64,000 nt of DNA. Origin: Sulfitobacter mediterraneus. Lineage in GTDB: Bacteria > Pseudomonadota > Alphaproteobacteria > Rhodobacterales > Rhodobacteraceae. Within the stretch, counting starts at the first letter, position 1; every line of letters starts with the position of its first letter. The notes below the pieces were generated by a model. It was not told the origin of the DNA. It saw only the letters and a list, made by a program, of their open reading frames with translations, and did not search any database. The stretch is taken from contig NZ_CP069004.1 in NCBI RefSeq assembly GCF_016801775.1, positions 2,914,001-2,978,000 of the forward strand, read 5' to 3'. Positions 1 through 7,570 of this stretch are shown piece after piece. Both the position numbers and the translations under genes were made by a program.

Positions 1-579
1 CACGGGCTCACCAATAATCGCAAAGGCAGGCGCATTGCGCACGGTTAACCGGCGGTCCCAATCAGTGGATTGGCCAGACAGGATCAGATGCATCGGCGCG
101 GGCAGGTCCACCGGCAAATCCGCGTCATGAATGCGCCCGTCGCTCAATGCGAGAATACCCGCCACCCGCGCAGAAGGTTCCTCGGCCAGGGCCTCCGCCA
201 ATGCGGTCATCAATTCGGTTCCGGTATCGCCCTCGCCATCGCCCACAGTGATGCGGCGCAACTCCGTGTTCGGGCGGGCCGCCACAGCGGCGGCCAATGT
301 TTCTTCCGCCCTTTGGGTTTGGCCTGCACGGGTGCCGAGTTTTTGGCTGGCGCTTTCATCCGAAACCAACAGCACAATGTCATTCAGCGGCGCGCGGTCC
401 TCTTGTTGATAGGACGGACCCGCCAGCGCGCCCAACACAACCAAAGCCGCCAATGCCCGCAATGGCCAGCCGTTCAACCCCCGCAGGACCGCAAGGATGA
501 TCCCCACGAGGGCCACCATAATCACCATCAGCAACAGTGGCAGCGGGATCAACGGGTCAAAAACAAGTGTTGCGGTCAT
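1..579 (-). CDS. Membrane protein of the MoxR/DUF58/DUF4159 operon (partial, C-terminus outside window)
   Basis: Only the first 193 residues are in the window. The start codon at 579 overlaps the stop of the upstream DUF4159 gene as ATGA, so the two are probably translationally coupled. The N-terminus has two hydrophobic segments (about residues 9-35 and 40-60), then a soluble part with LNDIVLLVSDESAS and a later ILALSDGRIHD, which resembles a von Willebrand-A-like fold with a degenerate DxSxS-type motif. In related alphaproteobacterial operons the fourth gene encodes a large membrane protein with a glutamine-amidotransferase-like C-terminal domain; that part lies outside this window, so the family is inferred from position. 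The specific function is unknown. Confidence 0.75.
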   Translation of the reverse strand, partial: MTATLVFDPLIPLPLLLMVIMVALVGIILAVLRGLNGWPLRALAALVVLGALAGPSYQQEDRAPLNDIVLLVSDESASQKLGTRAGQTQRAEETLAAAVAARPNTELRRITVGDGEGDTGTELMTALAEALAEEPSARVAGILALSDGRIHDADLPVDLPAPMHLILSGQSTDWDRRLTVRNAPAFAIIGEPV

Positions 580-3347
580 TGGCCCAACCGATCCAGCAAG
601 GCAGGCACATGCACCTGATCCGATTTATAATTCCCGGTCAGCACATGCATGACCAGATTAACGCCGAAGCGATGGGCAAGCTCACGCTGGCGCTCCCCCG
701 CGTAGCCGCGCCCGACTGGCAACAAGGGCGCACCATCACCGCGCACAGCCCATGCCGCCGCCCAGTCATTCCCGCCGATCACCACCGGCGTCACCCCGTC
801 ATTGAGGTTTCTAAATGGCATCCCTTCGATGCGTTCGGCATCGGGCGGCGCGGCCTCGACCCACACATCACGGCTGGAATGTCGGCCGGGGAAATCCTGC
901 AGCAGATAAAAGGTCCGGGTCAGAACGTGATCCACGGGCAGCGGCTCCAGCGGTGGAATATCCAGCGGCGCGGCCAATTCCCGCAGTTTCCGGCCATTCG
1001 GGCTGGCGGCGCCATAACGGGAAATATCTGCATCCCGCGTGTCGAAGAGGATCAAGCCGCCAGACCGCAGATATGCGTTCAGCTTGCCGTAGGCTTCGCT
1101 GGACGGGCGCGGCTGATCGGGGGTGATCGGCCAATATAGGATTGGGAAAAATGCCAGCTCGTCTACTTCCAGATCGACGGATGTGGGCGGCGCAGGCTCA
1201 ACTGAGGTGCGGAAAAACAGGATATCCGACAACCCCTGCAAACCGGCAAAAGCAATGTCGTCCAGTTGCCTGTTCCCGGTGATTATATGGGCCAGCGATA
1301 CGTCCACCGTTGCAGCAAGGGCAAAATCGTCGCCATTGTCCTGCGCCTCGGCCGGGGTGGTCCAGCCAAATGCCGGAAGCAGAAGGGCCAGCGCCATCGC
1401 CGGTGCGTTTCGGCGCAAGAGGCGGCCGGACAGGGACAGGGTTGCCACCACATCGACCAATAACAGCAAGATCGAAAGGCTCAATAGCAGGCCCGCGATC
1501 GGCTGTTCCGGTGCAACGGCAAAGCCGCGCACGGGAACGCTGACAGGCCAGCTGGCTGGGGTCAAAGCACTGTCTTGAGTGAACACATTGCGGGCCAAGC
1601 GGCTGTCGCCGCTGCCGTAAACGCCCGGCCGCAGTGTTGGGCCAGCGGGGGCCGCGACCAGGTCCGCGCCGTCTACACCGGGCAGATTGCCCGCATCAAA
1701 CAACGCACCATATCCATCCATCACCCGCAGCGGTGTCCATGTGGTACCGGCCAAATCCTTGGCCTTGGGTGCTGCAGAAGCTGACGACACCGCCAGCCGT
1801 TCCATCATTTCGACAAAGAGACCGGACAAAGGCAAGGTGGACCATTCCGCCGTGGCGGTGACGTGGAATAGGACGATCTGGCCCTGGCCCACGGTCTTGC
1901 GCGTGACCAAAGGTGTACCATCGCTGAGCGCGGCAATCACCCGATTGGCCAAGGATGGATCGGGTTGCGCCACGACCTGAGCGGTGACAACAACATCATC
2001 CGGAATGCGCAGTCCAAAAAACGGCGAGGTCTCGCGGAACGGGGCCAGTGCTTTGGGTTCTCCCCAACTCATCGCGCCGCCGACGCTGCGCCCGCCAGCC
2101 CGCAGTCGCACCGGCATAAGCGGATCTTCGTCAATGCGGCTGATGTCGCTGGCGGCGATGCGCGGCCCTGCAAAGCGGACCAACATACCCCCCTTGTTGA
2201 TCCATTCCTGCAAAGGCTGGTTTTCGGCATCCGAGATGGTCGCAATGTCGGCCAGCACAATCACATCGGGGTTGGCGGGCAGAACATCGGTCAGCGTCCC
2301 ATCAATCAAATCAGCTGTCGGCTGCAGCGCCTGTTCGATGTAATGCAGCGGCGACAGCAGTTGCAGCCCCTCTTGATCATTCCGCCCCCCGATCAAGGCT
2401 ACCTCGCGGCGGCGCAGGGCGTCATCGACCAATGTGATCGCGCCTGCGGATCGCTGTCCGGCGATGGCAAAACCGGTGATGCGGGCACGCAATTCCGCGG
2501 GCAAGGAAAGCTCTGCTTCGGCGGTGGTCGCGCCGCTGTCAAATGTCGCCTCCGCCGTGGCCAGGATACGGGCATTGCCTGCCGGATCGCGTCCTTCGGC
2601 CTGCAACACCACGGTTCTGTCTGGGCCGGCCAAGGCGCGTTGAACATTCAGTTTGACCACGCTGTCTTGATAGGTGGCAGGGGCGATGGCCAGGACGTTC
2701 GCGGCGGTCTGGAATACCTCGACAGCCCCCTTTGACTGCAAATCTGACAGAAGATCAGCCCGGCCCGGATAATCGAGCGCATCACTGAACCAGATCGTGT
2801 CAAAAGCGGGCAGTTCTGTGATGATTGCGCGGGCTTTGCCTATGACCGTGGGGGCAGGTTGCCATGCGGCAGGTGCAAATCCGGCAAGCCGGTTGCGCCA
2901 GACATCTGCTGATTGAAAGGACGGTTGATCGGGGCGGGTCAGGGTCAGAATCCCCACGGTGCGTTCGGCCCGGCCCGCACGAACAAGTTGCGCTTCGATG
3001 GCTTGGGTCTGTTGCTGCCAACGTGCTGCGCCAGCCCATGATCCGTCGAGTACAATCAGCAATGGGCCGGTCCCGGCGTCCTGATCCTCTTCGGGGTTCA
3101 GGACCGGTCCGGCCAACCCTAAAATGATCGCCGCCACAGCCAACATCCGCAGCAGCAAAAGCCACCACGGGGTGCGATCAGATACGGTTTCGTCGTCTTT
3201 CAACCCCAGCAGCAGTGCGACACCCGGAAAGCGGCGCCGGATCGGTGCCGGCGGCACGGCCCGAAGAAGCAACCACAAGATCGGCAAGGCCAACAGCGCC
3301 GTTAAAATCCATGGAGAGGTAAATCCAATGCCGCCCAGAATGGTCAT
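576..3347 (-). CDS. BatA/DUF4159 domain-containing membrane protein
   Basis: A 923-residue protein. The N-terminus (about 1-80) has two hydrophobic segments around an RRRFPGVALLLGL stretch, as in the BatA (aerotolerance regulator N-terminal) domain. The middle is a long periplasmic or cytoplasmic region. A further hydrophobic segment (about 625-675) precedes a C-terminal DUF4159 domain (roughly 685-923) rich in ILFDTRDAD and HVLTRTFYLL-type motifs. The gene overlaps both the DUF58 gene upstream (3344-3347) and the partial gene downstream (576-579) by four bases, so all four genes form one operon with moxR. Such operons are linked to MoxR-type chaperone functions in the envelope, but the client protein is not known. 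Confidence 0.9.
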   Translation of the reverse strand: MTILGGIGFTSPWILTALLALPILWLLLRAVPPAPIRRRFPGVALLLGLKDDETVSDRTPWWLLLLRMLAVAAIILGLAGPVLNPEEDQDAGTGPLLIVLDGSWAGAARWQQQTQAIEAQLVRAGRAERTVGILTLTRPDQPSFQSADVWRNRLAGFAPAAWQPAPTVIGKARAIITELPAFDTIWFSDALDYPGRADLLSDLQSKGAVEVFQTAANVLAIAPATYQDSVVKLNVQRALAGPDRTVVLQAEGRDPAGNARILATAEATFDSGATTAEAELSLPAELRARITGFAIAGQRSAGAITLVDDALRRREVALIGGRNDQEGLQLLSPLHYIEQALQPTADLIDGTLTDVLPANPDVIVLADIATISDAENQPLQEWINKGGMLVRFAGPRIAASDISRIDEDPLMPVRLRAGGRSVGGAMSWGEPKALAPFRETSPFFGLRIPDDVVVTAQVVAQPDPSLANRVIAALSDGTPLVTRKTVGQGQIVLFHVTATAEWSTLPLSGLFVEMMERLAVSSASAAPKAKDLAGTTWTPLRVMDGYGALFDAGNLPGVDGADLVAAPAGPTLRPGVYGSGDSRLARNVFTQDSALTPASWPVSVPVRGFAVAPEQPIAGLLLSLSILLLLVDVVATLSLSGRLLRRNAPAMALALLLPAFGWTTPAEAQDNGDDFALAATVDVSLAHIITGNRQLDDIAFAGLQGLSDILFFRTSVEPAPPTSVDLEVDELAFFPILYWPITPDQPRPSSEAYGKLNAYLRSGGLILFDTRDADISRYGAASPNGRKLRELAAPLDIPPLEPLPVDHVLTRTFYLLQDFPGRHSSRDVWVEAAPPDAERIEGMPFRNLNDGVTPVVIGGNDWAAAWAVRGDGAPLLPVGRGYAGERQRELAHRFGVNLVMHVLTGNYKSDQVHVPALLDRLGQ

Positions 3348-4228
3348 GTCGCCACACCCCGCCGCGCATCAAGCGCCCCGTAGAGCCAAAGCAATGCCGA
3401 TTGTGCAGAAGCATCCGTATGGTGCAGCCCGTATTGCCATCCGGTCAGGGCGCAAAGCTCCGACAACTCCTGCTTGCGGGCGGCGAGCCGCTCCAGATAG
3501 CGGGATTTAAGGTCATTTGCCTTGAGAGTTTCATGGCTCAATGTGCCGCCCATGCTTTCGAAAATAGTGCGGCCCGTGAAGGGGAATGCCTCTTCGGAGG
3601 GATCGAGCACATGATACAAAACCCCGCGCACACCGCGATCTGCCGCTTTGGTCAGCGCCAGCTTGACCGCTTCGAGATCGCCCATGAAATCAGAAATGAA
3701 CACGGCCCGCGCATGGGGTATCATCGCGCGGTGTTCAGGTGGGCTGTAATCGGCAGGGTCGTCTTGCGTCAGCATCTCGGCAAGGCGCAGCACCTGCGGG
3801 TTGCCCCGGCGCGGCGGCAGGGCGGTGCCGGTCAGGCCCACGCGTTCACCGCCTCGGATCAGCAGAATACAGAGCGCCAGACCCAAAAGCCGGGCCCGAT
3901 CTGCCTTGTCCGGCAAATCCTTGTTCGAGGCAAAGCGCATCGAGGCGCCCTGATCGACCCACAGCATCACCGATTGGGCAATCTGCCACTCGCGTTCGCG
4001 TACATATTCCTGATCGCCCATGGCCGATCTGCGGTGGTCAATCATCCGGCGACTGTCGCCGTGTTGCGCGGGTCTGTACTGCCAGAAATCGTCACCCAGG
4101 CCCGCGCGCCTGCGACCATGTGCGCCCAGCAGAACCGCGCCCGCCAAATGCTCCGCCCGCGCCAAAAGCGCCGGAAGCCGGGCGGCCTGTTCTTCGGCCT
4201 TGGCGCGGAGGGTGGTTTGCGGTGTCAC
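3344..4228 (-). CDS. DUF58 domain-containing protein
   Basis: A 294-residue protein with the DUF58 hallmark GDDFWQYRPAQHGDSRRMID followed by YVREREW (about residues 45-82), and then a vWA-like fold with AVFISDFMGDLEA. DUF58 proteins are partners of MoxR AAA ATPases and are thought to present metal-dependent adhesion domains to the chaperone. It overlaps moxR (4225-4228) and the DUF4159 gene (3344-3347) by ATGA, which supports co-translation. There is no transmembrane segment, in contrast to the two genes downstream. The start at 4228 is fixed by the overlap. Confidence 0.92.
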   Translation of the reverse strand: MTPQTTLRAKAEEQAARLPALLARAEHLAGAVLLGAHGRRRAGLGDDFWQYRPAQHGDSRRMIDHRRSAMGDQEYVREREWQIAQSVMLWVDQGASMRFASNKDLPDKADRARLLGLALCILLIRGGERVGLTGTALPPRRGNPQVLRLAEMLTQDDPADYSPPEHRAMIPHARAVFISDFMGDLEAVKLALTKAADRGVRGVLYHVLDPSEEAFPFTGRTIFESMGGTLSHETLKANDLKSRYLERLAARKQELSELCALTGWQYGLHHTDASAQSALLWLYGALDARRGVAT

Positions 4229-5232
4229 GCGGCGGCCTTTGTCCCGCCAAGGGCTGCGGCCGTGTCGTCAATCAACGCCTGCAAACTGTCACCCCGCGCC
4301 CGCGCAGCAAAATTCAGGGCCATCCGGTGGCTCAGCACCGGACGGGCCATTGCGGTCACGTCTTCGGCTGACGGGGCCAAACGACCTTCCAACAGTGCCC
4401 TTGCCCGCACGGCCAGCATAAGGGCTTGGGCGGCCCGTGGACCTGGACCCCAAGCGACGGTTTCCCGCACCTGGGCGCTTGCACTGCTTTCTTCGGGGCG
4501 GAAGGCACGGACCAGATCAAGGATCATCTCAACCACAGAATCGCCCACGGGCATCCGGCGGAGCAACCGCTGTGCCTCGATCAACTCGTCCGCAGTGAAA
4601 ACTTGCGTCGATTGCGCCTCTGTCTCGCCCGTAGTGGCAATCAGGATATCGCGTTCGGTATCGCGGTCGGGGTAGGCCACATCAATCTGCACCAGGAAAC
4701 GGTCAAGCTGCGCCTCGGGCAGGGGGTAGGTGCCTTCTTGTTCGATCGGGTTCTGCGTTGCCAAAACGTGAAAAGGGTTGCCCAAGGAACGGTTCTGCCC
4801 GGCCACAGTCACGGTCTTTTCTTGCATCGCCTGCAATAACGCCGACTGCGTCCGCGGCGAGGCGCGGTTGATCTCGTCGGCCATCAAAAGCTGGCAAAAC
4901 ACCGGCCCTTCGATGAACCGGAACGCTCGTGTGCCATCTTCGGCGGTGTCCAATACTTCGGAGCCAAGAATATCTGCGGGCATCAAGTCGGGAGTGAACT
5001 GTACGCGATTGCCATGCAGGCCCATCACGGTGCTGAGGGTCTCAACAAGGCGGGTCTTACCCAAGCCGGGCAAACCGATCAGCAGCCCGTGCCCTCCGCA
5101 TAGCAGTGCGGTGAGGGTCAGATCCACAACCCGGTCCTGCCCGATGAAACGGTTGGTGATAGACGCTTTGGCCTCGGCCAGCTTGCCGCTCAACGCTTCA
5201 ATTTGCGCCACCATATCTTCCGCTTCGGCCAT
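4225..5232 (-). CDS. MoxR family AAA+ ATPase
   Basis: A 335-residue MoxR-type ATPase. Walker A is GLPGLGKT (residues 53-60) and Walker B ends in ADE (119-121) followed by INRASPRTQSALLQAMQE, the MoxR signature. The reading frame stays open upstream to 5460, but the start at 5232 is chosen because GAGAGAGAA lies just upstream of it and because MoxR proteins begin with a short acidic helix such as AEAEDMVAQIEAL. It is the first gene of the minus-strand operon with DUF58 and DUF4159 proteins. MoxR ATPases act as chaperones that insert cofactors or mature multi-protein complexes; the target here is not apparent. Confidence 0.95.
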   Translation of the reverse strand: MAEAEDMVAQIEALSGKLAEAKASITNRFIGQDRVVDLTLTALLCGGHGLLIGLPGLGKTRLVETLSTVMGLHGNRVQFTPDLMPADILGSEVLDTAEDGTRAFRFIEGPVFCQLLMADEINRASPRTQSALLQAMQEKTVTVAGQNRSLGNPFHVLATQNPIEQEGTYPLPEAQLDRFLVQIDVAYPDRDTERDILIATTGETEAQSTQVFTADELIEAQRLLRRMPVGDSVVEMILDLVRAFRPEESSASAQVRETVAWGPGPRAAQALMLAVRARALLEGRLAPSAEDVTAMARPVLSHRMALNFAARARGDSLQALIDDTAAALGGTKAAA

Positions 5233-5301
5233 GACAAATTCTCTCTCTGGTTTATATCGGTTAGTGTAAGTGTATCTCTCTGACAGGAAATGGCAAAAGC
5301 A

Positions 5302-5886
5302 ATGAGCGGACAAAAAACCGTTACCCCCTCCGCAGAAGGCATCCTTGCCTCTGCAAAAGCCGCCAAAACACGCGGATTGCCGCCGCTTGAGAAATGGAAC
5401 CCCCCGTTTTGCGGGGATCTGGATATGCACATCCGGCGTGATGGGACGTGGTTTTACCAAGGGACACCGATTGGGCGGCCCGAATTGGTCAAATTGTTCT
5501 CAACGATTCTCTGGCGGGAAGAGGACAAGTATTACCTCGTCACACCGGTGGAAAAGGTCGGGATCACAGTCGAAGACGCGCCTTTTGTTGCCGTCGATTT
5601 TGAGGTTGAGGGGACAGGCAAGGATCAACAGCTGCGGTTTGTTACCAATCTGGAAGACGAAGCATTGGCCGGGCCGGACCATCCGATCCGCGTCGTGCGC
5701 GACCCCGAAACGGGGGAGCCGTCCCCTTATGTGTTGATCCGCCGGAACCTGGAGGCGCTGATTGATCGCAAAAGTTTTTATCGGCTTGTCGATATTGGCG
5801 CTCATCATGATGGCTGGTTCGGCCTTTGGACAGGCGGGGAATTTTTTGGGATTATCCCGTCGGATGAATTGCCGGACGGGTCGTAA
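5302..5886 (+). CDS. DUF1285 domain-containing protein
   Basis: About 194 residues. It contains the DUF1285 core with CGDLDMHIRRDGTWFYQGTPI near the N-terminus and TPVEKVGITVEDAPF and IDRKSFYRLVDIG further on. It is a soluble protein with no signal peptide. An in-frame ATG also occurs at 5290, but there AGGAA abuts the start codon. The ATG at 5302 (MSGQKTVTPSAEGI) is preferred because it gives a more usual N-terminus, although its spacing from AGGAA is long. The gene is divergent from moxR and is followed after 6 bp by the isomerase-like gene. The biochemical function of DUF1285 proteins is not established. Confidence 0.9.
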   Translation: MSGQKTVTPSAEGILASAKAAKTRGLPPLEKWNPPFCGDLDMHIRRDGTWFYQGTPIGRPELVKLFSTILWREEDKYYLVTPVEKVGITVEDAPFVAVDFEVEGTGKDQQLRFVTNLEDEALAGPDHPIRVVRDPETGEPSPYVLIRRNLEALIDRKSFYRLVDIGAHHDGWFGLWTGGEFFGIIPSDELPDGS

Positions 5887-5892
5887 GGCGTC

Positions 5893-6642
5893 ATGAAGTC
5901 AGCCGCGAACCTGAGCCTCCTGTGGCCGGAATTGCCCTATCAAGACCGGTTTGCCGCCGCCGCTGCTGCTGGGTTCAGAGCGGTGGAGGTTTTGTTTCCT
6001 TATGGGCCGGACACTGCCATCACCAAGGCTGCGTTGAAGGAGCAGAGGCTGGAACTCATCTTGCTCAATGCCCCGTCGCCGCTGTCAGACCCACGCGGGT
6101 TTGCAGCGCAGGTGGGTGACGCGGCGGCGTTTCGCGCCGATATGCAGACGGCCTTTGACTGCGCCACCTCTCTTGGCGCGTCGTTTATTCATGTCATGAC
6201 CGGTGAGGCCGCAGGTGACGCGGCGAAAGCCACGTTGATCAACAACCTGCGCTGGGCGGCAGATGCAGCACCCGACGGGATCACCCTGACGATTGAGCCG
6301 TTGAACCGGGTATCGATGCCGGGATACTTCCTGAATGACTACGCCTTGGCTGCCGATATTCTGGACGCGGTCGAGCGTCCCAATGTCGCACTGCAATACG
6401 ACAGCTTTCATGCTCAGATGATCCACGGTGACGCGGTCCGGGTGTTTGAAACCTACCGTGATCTGATTGCCCATGTGCAGATCGGCGATGCGCCAGAGCG
6501 CAGTGGGCCGGGCACGGGTCTTGTCGATTTCGCATCGCTCTTCAATGCGTTGCGGGTGGCTGGCTATAAGGGTTGGATCAGTGGTGAGTATCATCCGGGT
6601 CGTCCCACAGAAAAAACACTAGACTGGATGACTGCCCTATGA
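5893..6642 (+). CDS. hyi: Hydroxypyruvate isomerase family protein (TIM barrel)
   Basis: A 249-residue protein of the xylose isomerase-like TIM-barrel superfamily, closest in pattern to hydroxypyruvate isomerase Hyi, which interconverts hydroxypyruvate and tartronate semialdehyde. Visible metal-binding and catalytic glutamates are E135 in TLTIEPLN and E232 in ISGEYHP; LQYDSFHAQ (about 167-175) also fits the family. Length matches Hyi (about 258 residues). The gene starts 6 bp after the DUF1285 gene and its stop overlaps the DUF2798 start. No glyoxylate carboligase or tartronate semialdehyde reductase gene is nearby, so the exact substrate is an inference. Confidence 0.85.
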   Translation: MKSAANLSLLWPELPYQDRFAAAAAAGFRAVEVLFPYGPDTAITKAALKEQRLELILLNAPSPLSDPRGFAAQVGDAAAFRADMQTAFDCATSLGASFIHVMTGEAAGDAAKATLINNLRWAADAAPDGITLTIEPLNRVSMPGYFLNDYALAADILDAVERPNVALQYDSFHAQMIHGDAVRVFETYRDLIAHVQIGDAPERSGPGTGLVDFASLFNALRVAGYKGWISGEYHPGRPTEKTLDWMTAL

Positions 6643-6872
6643 TCCCCGCGCGATTTGCCCCTGTCCTGTTTGGATTTATCCTGTCCGGCCTCATGTCCTT
6701 GATGGTGTCAGGCATAGCGACTTATCGGGCATTTGGTTTTTCCGAGGCCTTTGTGCCCTCATGGATGGGCGCTTGGGGGACAAGCTGGTTGGTGGCCTTT
6801 CCCGCAGTGCTGATCGTGGCGCCCGTCACCCGGCGATTGGTGGCGGCACTGGTCTGCAAGCACCAAGCCTAA
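6639..6872 (+). CDS. DUF2798 domain-containing small membrane protein
   Basis: A 77-residue protein with two hydrophobic segments (about 10-30 and 45-62). The pattern ILSGLMSLMVSGIATYR followed by WMGAWGTSWLVAFPAVLIVAP(V)-TRR is typical of DUF2798. Start overlaps the stop of the preceding isomerase gene (ATGA, 6639-6642). Its stop codon overlaps that of the convergent GST gene. Function unknown. Confidence 0.88.
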   Translation: MIPARFAPVLFGFILSGLMSLMVSGIATYRAFGFSEAFVPSWMGAWGTSWLVAFPAVLIVAPVTRRLVAALVCKHQA

Positions 6873-7486
6873 GGGAAAAAGGTCGGCGCATCGCCTTCGG
6901 CCCATCTGGGATATTTGCCCATGATCGCGGCAAAACGGTCTGACCTGAGAAAACGCTCCAGCCATGCTTGAAGGTTTGGCCATGGCTGGGCGTCGAACCA
7001 TTGCTTGTCGATGAATGCGAACTGCCGAACGAAGGGCAGGATCGCGAAATCTGCCAGCGTGGGGTGATCAAAGATCCACTGATCTATCACGGCATCCAGT
7101 TCCGTGAGGAACGCGGCCGCCTGATCGCGATGCGCCGAGGGATCTTCATCAGGGTAGCGGGTCGCGTATTTTGTGCGATCCAGCGCATGTTTGAACGGCC
7201 CGTCCGCCCGTGCGATCCACTCATGCCCCGCGTTGGACATATTGAGCCATCCTTCCGGATCACGGCGGCGCAACGCCCAGAACATGATATCGAGGCTTTC
7301 GTCAATCACGCCCCCTTCGGTGACCAAACAGGGCACCGTTCCGCTGGGTGACGCATCAAGAAAGGCAGGCGCCTTGTCCCGCAGGACAATCTCGCGCAGT
7401 TCCGTGGTGGTGCCGCTGACGGCCAACGCCAGACGCGCCCGCATGGCATAGGGACAACGTCGAAAGGAATAGAGGATCGGAGTCAT
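6869..7486 (-). CDS. Glutathione S-transferase family protein
   Basis: A 205-residue GST-like protein. The N-terminal thioredoxin-fold domain carries RRCPYAMRARLAL with Cys11 in a CPYA motif, and then GTVPCLVTEGGVIDESLDIM, the glutathione-binding segment with the conserved cis-Pro and E-S pair. The helical C-terminal domain contains the HPTLADFAILPFVRQFAF pattern. The Cys-containing active site suggests the thiol-transferase/omega- or beta-like side of the family rather than a Tyr/Ser-type GST. It ends tail-to-tail with the DUF2798 gene. The substrate cannot be told. Confidence 0.9.
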   Translation of the reverse strand: MTPILYSFRRCPYAMRARLALAVSGTTTELREIVLRDKAPAFLDASPSGTVPCLVTEGGVIDESLDIMFWALRRRDPEGWLNMSNAGHEWIARADGPFKHALDRTKYATRYPDEDPSAHRDQAAAFLTELDAVIDQWIFDHPTLADFAILPFVRQFAFIDKQWFDAQPWPNLQAWLERFLRSDRFAAIMGKYPRWAEGDAPTFFP

Positions 7487-7570
7487 GACTATGGGTTAGC
7501 GGAAAATTGGAGGGGAGGCCATGGCGGCAGGTCCGATGTCAAGTGCAGAGCACGGGCGGGCGGCGCCTCC

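Noticed and set aside
3401..4675. A 424-codon plus-strand frame over the DUF58/moxR genes
   Set aside because: Antisense to two overlapping genes with strong family motifs; composition typical of a shadow.
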